A DNA stretch of 64,000 bases, taken from contig NZ_FOWQ01000003.1 in the NCBI RefSeq assembly GCF_900115505.1, forward strand, positions 558,001 through 622,000, read 5' to 3'. The position numbers and the translations under genes were made by a program. Shown here one piece after another: positions 59,095-64,000 of the stretch. Origin of the DNA: Geodermatophilus dictyosporus. GTDB lineage: Bacteria > Actinomycetota > Actinomycetes > Mycobacteriales > Geodermatophilaceae. How positions within the stretch are numbered: position 1 is the first letter of the stretch; each line of letters starts with the position of its first letter. Under the pieces are notes generated by a model. The model saw only the letters and a program-made list of their open reading frames with translations. It was not told where the DNA came from and searched no databases.

Positions 59095-59130
59095 CCGGGG
59101 GCGCGGCACCGCACGGTGCCGCGCCCCCGG
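59095..59130 (+). terminator. Perfect 16-bp hairpin terminator
   Basis: CCGGGGGCGCGGCACC (59095-59110) pairs exactly with 59115-59130 around loop GCAC, 18 bases after the peptidase stop. Confidence 0.85.
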
Positions 59131-59260
59131 TGTGTCCGCTCACCCGGTCGGGGTAGGCCGCTCCCCGCGGAACGCACGGGCCACCTGCTGCGTTGTACGA
59201 ACCGAGTGGGGTGCGAGGACGCAGCCCACCGACCGACGAAGTCACCTCGAGGAGATGACG

Positions 59261-60166
59261 ATGCCCAGCCACAACCCGGTCTTCGGCCGGGGCTTCGCCA
59301 ACGCCGCGTCCGGCGGTGGCCAGCAGTACGGCCAGCAGGGCTACGGCGCTCCCGGCTACGGCCAGCAGTACGGCCAGCAGGGCTACGCCGCTCCCGGCCA
59401 GCAGTACGGCCAGCCCTATGGCCAGCAGTACGGCCAGCCCTACGGTGCCCCCCAGGGCTACGGCGCCCCGGCCCCCGCCGGTCAGCCGTTCAGCCCGCCG
59501 ACCACGCGCTACATGACGATGGACGACGTCGTCCAGAAGACGGGCCTGTCGTTCCTGGTGACCGTCCTCGCCGCGGCCGCCGTCTGGGCGATGCCCGGTC
59601 AGGCCGCGTGGGGCCTGGCGCTGCCCGCGGTGCTGGTGGCCTTCGTCCTGGGCCTGGTGATCGCCTTCAAGCAGATCGCCAACCCGGCTGCCACCCTCGC
59701 CTACGGCGCGCTCTACGGTGTCGGGCTCGGCGCCATCAGCGAGGCCTTCAACACCATCTACCCGGGGATCGTCGTCCAGGCGATCATCGGCACGTTCGGT
59801 GTCTTCGCCGGCATGCTGGTGGTCTACAAGACCGGCGCCATCCGGGTCACCCCGAAGCTGACCCGCTGGGTCGTGGGCGCGCTGTTCGGCGTCCTCGCCC
59901 TCGTGCTGGTCAACCTGGTGGTCGGCTTCTTCGTCCCCGGCGGCCTGGGCCTGCGTGACGGCGGCCCGCTGGCCATCGTCTTCAGCCTCGTCGTGATCGG
60001 TGTGGCGGCCTTCTCGCTGCTGCTCGACTTCGACATGGCCGACGAGGCCATCCGCCGCGGCGCCCCGGCCAAGTTCGCCTGGTACATCGCCTTCGGCCTG
60101 CTCGTCACGGTCGTCTGGCTGTACCTGGAGATCCTGCGCCTGCTGTCCTACTTCCAGGACAACTGA
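59261..60166 (+). CDS. Bax inhibitor-1/YccA-like membrane protein with Gln-Tyr-Gly-rich N-terminus
   Basis: The 301-residue product has a low-complexity N-terminus (about 18-85, repeats of [12 protein letters not shown] and QPYGQ) and a seven-helix C-terminal domain of the actinobacterial Bax1-I type ([52 protein letters not shown]). ATG at 59261 has GAGGAG six bases upstream; ATG at 59255 is in frame but too close. The family may affect ion or protein homeostasis; the bacterial function is unclear. The N-terminal repeat may cause assembly or phase separation, which is speculation. Confidence 0.88.
   Translation: MPSHNPVFGRGFANAASGGGQQYGQQGYGAPGYGQQYGQQGYAAPGQQYGQPYGQQYGQPYGAPQGYGAPAPAGQPFSPPTTRYMTMDDVVQKTGLSFLVTVLAAAAVWAMPGQAAWGLALPAVLVAFVLGLVIAFKQIANPAATLAYGALYGVGLGAISEAFNTIYPGIVVQAIIGTFGVFAGMLVVYKTGAIRVTPKLTRWVVGALFGVLALVLVNLVVGFFVPGGLGLRDGGPLAIVFSLVVIGVAAFSLLLDFDMADEAIRRGAPAKFAWYIAFGLLVTVVWLYLEILRLLSYFQDN
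59318..59460 (+). repeat. Imperfect coding repeats (Gln-Tyr-Gly-Gln)
   Basis: The 27-base string starting at 59318 recurs at 59360 (42-base period), followed by shorter copies containing GGCCAGCAGTACGGCCAG. It encodes the low-complexity N-terminus. Confidence 0.75.
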
Positions 60167-60180
60167 CCCACACCACACAC

Positions 60181-60220
60181 GGCAGTGGCCCGGTCCCCTC
60201 GCGGGGGCCGGGCCACTGCC
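60181..60220 (+). terminator. Hairpin terminator
   Basis: GGCAGTGGCCCGG (60181-60193) pairs perfectly over 13 bases with 60208-60220; the enclosed TCCCCTCGCGGGGG extends the stem. It lies 14 bases after the Bax-like stop. Confidence 0.85.
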
Positions 60221-60254
60221 CGTTCCGGGGTCCGATCCCGCGCCTGCACCCCGC

Positions 60255-60312
60255 CGAGATCGCCGATCCCGTGCGGCTGCCTGCCCGGAGCCGTGCGAGA
60301 CCGGCGATCTCG
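60255..60312 (-). terminator. Inverted repeat at the thiolase end
   Basis: CGAGATCGCCG (60255-60265) is an exact complement of 60302-60312. It lies just beyond the stop of the minus-strand thiolase gene and probably ends that transcript; the 36-base loop is long. Confidence 0.5.
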
Positions 60313-60325
60313 TCGCGTCAGGTGC

Positions 60326-61546
60326 TCAGGAGAGGCGCTCCAGGACCATCGCCATGCCCATGCCGCCACCGACGCACATCGTCTCCAGGCCGAAGGTGGC
60401 GTCCCTCGTCTGCAGGCCGTTGATCAGCGTGCCGGTGATGCGGGCGCCGGTCATGCCGAACGGGTGGCCGACGGCGATCGCGCCGCCGTGCACGTTCAGC
60501 TTGTCGAGGTCGATGCCCAGGTCGCGGTAGCTCGGGATGACCTGCGCGGCGAAGGCCTCGTTGATCTCGACGAGGTCGATGTCGTCGATGGTCATGCCGG
60601 CCCGCTGCAGCGCGAGCTCCGAGGCGCCGACCGGGCCGTAGCCCATGATCTCCGGCGACAGGCCGGTGACCGCCGTGGACACGATCCGCGCCAGCGGGGT
60701 CAGGCCGAGCTCGCGGGCCTTGGTGTCGCTCATGACGACCACCGCGGCGGCGCCGTCGTTGAGCGGGCAGGCGTTGCCGGCGGTGACCCTGCCGTCGGGG
60801 CGGAACACCGGCTTGAGACCGGAGATGCCCTCGAGGTTGGTGCCGGCGCGCGGGCCGTCGTCCGTGCTGACCACGGTGCCGTCGGGCGTGGTGACCGGGG
60901 TGATCTCCCGGGCCCAGAAGCCCTCGGCGATCGCCTTCTCGGCGAGGTTCTGGCTGCGGACGGCGAACTCGTCCATGTCCTGGCGGGACACGTCCTTGAG
61001 CAGCGCCAGGTTCTCGGCGGTCTGCCCCATGGCGACGTAGATGTCGGGCACCTCGCCGTTGTCGCGCGGGTCGGTCCAGGAGTCCGCGCCGCTCTCGGCG
61101 ACCTTGGCCACCCGGGTCTGCGCGTCGGTGAACGCGGGGTTCTGCGTGTCGGGCAGCGAGTCGCTGTTGCCCTTCACGAACCGCGACACCATCTCCACGC
61201 CGGCGGAGATGAAGACGTCGCCCTCGCCGGCCTTGATGGCGTGCATGGCCATGCGGGTGGTCTGCAGCGACGAGGAGCAGTAGCGGGTGATCGTGGTGCC
61301 GGGCAGGTGGTCCATGCCGAGCAGCACGCTGACCACGCGGCCCATGTTGTAGCCCTGCTCGCCGCCGGGCAGGCCGCAGCCCAGCATCAGGTCGTCGATG
61401 TCCGCGGGGTCCAGCGCCGGGACCTTGTCCAGCGCGGCGCGCACGATGGTGGCGGTCAGGTCGTCGGGGCGGAAGTCCTTGAGCGACCCCTTGAACGCAC
61501 GGCCGATGGGCGAGCGCGCGGTCGCGACGATGACTGCTTCGGGCAT
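60326..61546 (-). CDS. Acetyl-CoA acetyltransferase (thiolase)
   Basis: The 406-residue thiolase joins or cleaves acyl-CoA at the beta position. The three catalytic motifs are present: nucleophile Cys90 in [11 protein letters not shown], the His segment [18 protein letters not shown] and the second Cys in [10 protein letters not shown]. The NEAFA motif ([12 protein letters not shown]) is also intact. ATG at 61546 has GGAGGACCC upstream. Biosynthetic and degradative roles cannot be told apart; the gene stands alone. Confidence 0.95.
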   Translation of the reverse strand: MPEAVIVATARSPIGRAFKGSLKDFRPDDLTATIVRAALDKVPALDPADIDDLMLGCGLPGGEQGYNMGRVVSVLLGMDHLPGTTITRYCSSSLQTTRMAMHAIKAGEGDVFISAGVEMVSRFVKGNSDSLPDTQNPAFTDAQTRVAKVAESGADSWTDPRDNGEVPDIYVAMGQTAENLALLKDVSRQDMDEFAVRSQNLAEKAIAEGFWAREITPVTTPDGTVVSTDDGPRAGTNLEGISGLKPVFRPDGRVTAGNACPLNDGAAAVVVMSDTKARELGLTPLARIVSTAVTGLSPEIMGYGPVGASELALQRAGMTIDDIDLVEINEAFAAQVIPSYRDLGIDLDKLNVHGGAIAVGHPFGMTGARITGTLINGLQTRDATFGLETMCVGGGMGMAMVLERLS

Positions 61547-61670
61547 GGGTCCTCCACGATGAGGCGGGCCCGGCCGGGAGTGCCGGGTGTCGGGTCACCC
61601 CGGAAACTACTCCCGGGTAGCGGCCCGGATGAGGGTGACGCCCGGTGCGGTTCCGTCCGTGTGGCGTGGC

Positions 61671-62705
61671 TCACGCACCGTCGTGCGCCCGCGCGGCGGG
61701 GACCTCCTCGGTGCGCAGCTCCTCCGGCGAGGGCAGCTCGGTGGGGCGGCGCCGCAGCAGCCGTGCCCAGGTGCCCAGCGGCCCGGTCTGCGAGCCGCGG
61801 ACCTCGGTGGCGCGCACCTCGGTACCCGGACGGCCGGCGGCCCGCGCGGCGGCCCGGGCCACCGGACGGACGGCGCCCCGGCGGCGGCGGCGCCCCTCGG
61901 CGCGCGCGGGCCACACGCCCACCGCGTCGGCCAGCGCGGGCAGGATGACGGCGGCCGCGGCGGCGTAGCCGGCCGCGCTGGGGTGGAACTCGTCGACGCT
62001 GAAGAGCGACCGGTCGGAGGCGAACGTCGGCCCCAGCACCGAGCCGAGCGACACCGTCCGGCCCCCCGCCTCGACCACCGCGATGGTCTGCGCGGCGGCC
62101 ATCTGCCGGCTCCAGCGGCGGGCCAGCAGCCGCAGCGGCTGGCCGATCGGGCGGATGGTGCCCAGGTCCGGGCAGGTGCCGACGACGACCTCCGCGCCGG
62201 CCGCCCGCAGCCGCCGCACCGCGTCGGCGAGGTGGCGCACCGACACCGCCGGGCGGGTGCGGGTGGTGACGTCGTTGGCGCCGATCATGATCAGCGCCAC
62301 GTCGGGCTTCTCGGCCAGGGCGCGGTCGACCTGCGGGTCCAGCTCGCAGGACTCCGCGCCGGAGACGGCCACCCGCACGAGCCGCACCGGCCGCTCGGCG
62401 AGCTCGGCCAGCGCCGCGGCCAGCAGCGCACCGGGGGTGTCGGCGGCGCGGTCGACGCCGAGCCCGACCGCGCTGGAGTCGCCGAGGACGGTGAACACCA
62501 TCGGCTTGGCCCGGCCCCGGCCGCGGCCGTAGACGCCGTCGCCGGAGGGCGGGTCCGCCTGGGAGGTGTGCGCGTCGACCCGGCGGCGGGCCGAGCGGGC
62601 CTGCAGTCGGAGCAGGCCGAGCAGGCCCGCGCCGGCCAGGCCGGCCCCGCCGCCCCCGTAGGCGACACCGGCCGCCAGCCGTCTCGCCGTGCCCGCTCGT
62701 GTCAC
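61671..62705 (-). CDS. Membrane-anchored SGNH/GDSL hydrolase
   Basis: The 344-residue product has an N-terminal hydrophobic segment (about 8-32), an SGNH esterase domain (TVLGDSSAVGLG, VAVSGAESCEL, MIGANDVTTRTRP, DEFHPSAAGY: Ser, Gly, Asn and Asp/His blocks) and an Arg-rich C-terminal tail of about 85 residues. GTG at 62705 is chosen because the membrane segment follows. It is a likely cell-surface lipase or deacetylase of unknown substrate. It is only distantly related to the SGNH protein at 30223-31032, and is divergent from the DUF2252 gene. Confidence 0.87.
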   Translation of the reverse strand: MTRAGTARRLAAGVAYGGGGAGLAGAGLLGLLRLQARSARRRVDAHTSQADPPSGDGVYGRGRGRAKPMVFTVLGDSSAVGLGVDRAADTPGALLAAALAELAERPVRLVRVAVSGAESCELDPQVDRALAEKPDVALIMIGANDVTTRTRPAVSVRHLADAVRRLRAAGAEVVVGTCPDLGTIRPIGQPLRLLARRWSRQMAAAQTIAVVEAGGRTVSLGSVLGPTFASDRSLFSVDEFHPSAAGYAAAAAVILPALADAVGVWPARAEGRRRRRGAVRPVARAAARAAGRPGTEVRATEVRGSQTGPLGTWARLLRRRPTELPSPEELRTEEVPAARAHDGA

Positions 62706-62761
62706 CGCCCACCCCTGTCGTCGCGCCGTGCAAGCGCCTGTCCCGCAGGCTATCGAGCCTC

Positions 62762-62767
62762 TACGGT
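62762..62767 (+). promoter_or_regulatory. Possible -10 box (TACGGT) of leaderless DUF2252 transcript
   Basis: TACGGT is followed by seven bases and the GTG at 62775, without a Shine-Dalgarno sequence. Confidence 0.5.
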
Positions 62768-62774
62768 GCCCCCC

Positions 62775-64000
62775 GTGTCCGAATCCCCCCGAGGGGTGGC
62801 CCGCGAGGGAACTCCCGGTGACCGCAGCGAGCTCATCGTCGGCGTGCTGGTCGACGCCTTCGCCGACCTGATGGCCGCCGACACCGACGCGTTCCGCACC
62901 AAGTTCCGCAAGATGGCCGCCGACCCGTTCGCCTTCTACCGCGGCAGCGCGTGCCTCTTCTACGCCGACATGGACGTCCTCGACGACCGCTGGTGCGACG
63001 AGCGGACCGCCCGGGTGTGGATCCAGGGCGACCTGCACGCGGAGAACTTCGGGACCTACATGGACGGCGCCGGGCGGATCGTCTTCGACGTCAACGACTT
63101 CGACGAGGCCTACGTCGGGCACGTCAGCTGGGACCTGCGCCGCTTCGCCGCGAGCTTCGCGCTGCTGGCCTGGCGCAAGGCGCTCGGCGACGAGGTCATC
63201 GGCGAGCTGCTGGCCGGCTACCTGCACTCCTACCTCGACCAGGTCGAGGCCTTCACGCGCTCCGACGACGACCGGTCCTTCGCGCTGACCACGGCCAACA
63301 CCGAGGGCGCGGTCCACCGGGCGATCCTGGAGACCACCGCCCGCACCCGCGGCTCGCTGCTGGACCGGATGACCGTCGTCGAGTCCTACGAGCGGCGCTT
63401 CGCCGACGGCGGCCGCACCCGCCGGCTCGAGGACGCCGAGCGCGAGCAGGTGCTGGCCGCGCTGGAGCGGTGGCGGACCACGGTGGTGCCGCCCGTGCGC
63501 CGCCGCGACGTCGCCTACGACGTCAAGGACGTCATCGGCACCGGCGGGTTCGGCATCGGCAGCGCGGGCCTGCCTGCCTACAACGTGCTGCTCGAGGGCT
63601 ACGACCAGGCGCTGGAGAACGACGTCGTCCTCTCCCTCAAGCAGGGCAACGTGGCCGCGCCGAGCCGGGTGGTCCGCGACCCGCGCATCAGCGGCTCCTT
63701 CGAGCACCACGGGCACCGCACCGCGGTCAGCCAGCGCGCGCTGCAGGCCAACGCCTCGCAGTTCCTCGGGCACACCGAGATCGGCGGTGTCGGCTTCGTC
63801 GTCCAGGAGCTCTCGCCCTACGAGGTCGACCTCGAGTGGGACGACCTCACCGAGCCCGAGGAGATCGCCCCGGTCCTGGCCCAGCTGGGCCGGGCGACGG
63901 CGAAGGTGCACTGCGTCGGCGACGTCGACAGCGACCACGAGCTCGTCGACTTCCAGACCGAGGAGGCCATCGTGGCGATGGTCGGCGGCCGCCGCGAGGA
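62775..64000 (+). CDS. DUF2252 protein, 3' end cut by window
   Basis: The visible 408 codons show the DUF2252 pattern: KFRKMAADPFAFYRGSA, WIQGDLHAENFGTY (His-Asp-Asn-like catalytic pattern of kinase-like folds), FDVNDFDEAYVGHVSWDLRR, IGTGGFGIGSAGLP and SLKQGN. Family members have an aminoglycoside-kinase-like fold, typically about 430-460 residues, so most of the protein is present. The GTG follows a leaderless-type -10 box and the family start fits. Substrate unknown. Confidence 0.88.
   Translation, partial: MSESPRGVAREGTPGDRSELIVGVLVDAFADLMAADTDAFRTKFRKMAADPFAFYRGSACLFYADMDVLDDRWCDERTARVWIQGDLHAENFGTYMDGAGRIVFDVNDFDEAYVGHVSWDLRRFAASFALLAWRKALGDEVIGELLAGYLHSYLDQVEAFTRSDDDRSFALTTANTEGAVHRAILETTARTRGSLLDRMTVVESYERRFADGGRTRRLEDAEREQVLAALERWRTTVVPPVRRRDVAYDVKDVIGTGGFGIGSAGLPAYNVLLEGYDQALENDVVLSLKQGNVAAPSRVVRDPRISGSFEHHGHRTAVSQRALQANASQFLGHTEIGGVGFVVQELSPYEVDLEWDDLTEPEEIAPVLAQLGRATAKVHCVGDVDSDHELVDFQTEEAIVAMVGGRRE

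Overview
The window reads as chromosomal DNA of a very GC-rich actinobacterium. Almost every third codon position is G or C, GTG starts are as common as ATG, and there are CTGA, GTGA and ATGA stop/start overlaps. Gene order (metG-tatD-rpf-rsmA-ispE; tRNA-Gln-glmU-prs-rplY-pth; mfd-surA-mazG-eno-ftsB-DUF501-ppx) is the conserved actinobacterial core. That order, a SipW-type exported protein and a possible motility-type promoter suggest Geodermatophilaceae (Blastococcus/Geodermatophilus/Modestobacter); this family-level call is inference, not proof.

Layout. 1-2055: two tandem secreted proteins built from one beta-rich module plus a fibronectin-III tail, the first cut by the window edge. 2162-10840: housekeeping and accessory genes (a degenerate PPK2-like protein, crotonase, protein O-mannosyltransferase, rsmI, a DUF559 protein, CorA, an amino acid permease, a small membrane protein). 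10883-17651: metG, tatD, a membrane protein, a resuscitation-promoting factor, rsmA and ispE, mostly overlapping. 17673-23072: a desaturase facing tRNA-Gln, glmU, prs, rplY and pth.

23259-45247 is an exopolysaccharide and cell-surface locus. It holds an initiating sugar-phosphate transferase, a lipoprotein, a 1349-residue secreted protein of three PKD-module repeats, an SGNH hydrolase, UDP-glucose dehydrogenase, a Wzz/tyrosine-kinase chain regulator with its phosphatase, a flippase, an O-antigen-ligase-like polymerase, three glycosyltransferase genes (one fused to a serine-acetyltransferase-type domain) and an unusual nucleotidyltransferase-like/kinase-like fusion. This is a Wzx/Wzy-type pathway: WcaJ-like starts the lipid-linked unit, the GTs extend it, Wzx flips it, Wzy polymerises it, the BY-kinase and phosphatase set chain length, and Ugd supplies UDP-glucuronate. 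A NTF2-like protein, a PRISE-type reductase and a GYD protein sit inside the locus without an obvious role.

45502-54981 is the mfd-to-ppx core run. 55045-64000 carries a family-5 uracil-DNA glycosylase, a type II NADH dehydrogenase, a tRNA with a UAA anticodon but no long variable arm, a secreted M28 peptidase, a Bax-inhibitor-like membrane protein, a thiolase, an SGNH hydrolase and a 3'-truncated DUF2252 gene. No insertion sequence, prophage, CRISPR array or rRNA operon was seen.

Most worth a second look: the shared secreted module (genes at 1-2055 and 25967-30016), the NTase/kinase fusion at 38567-40471, the PPK2 pseudoenzyme at 2162-3052, the class-I-shaped UAA tRNA at 57241, two CTG start codons (rsmA, pth), and an 11-bp inverted repeat whose right arm contains the rplY Shine-Dalgarno sequence.
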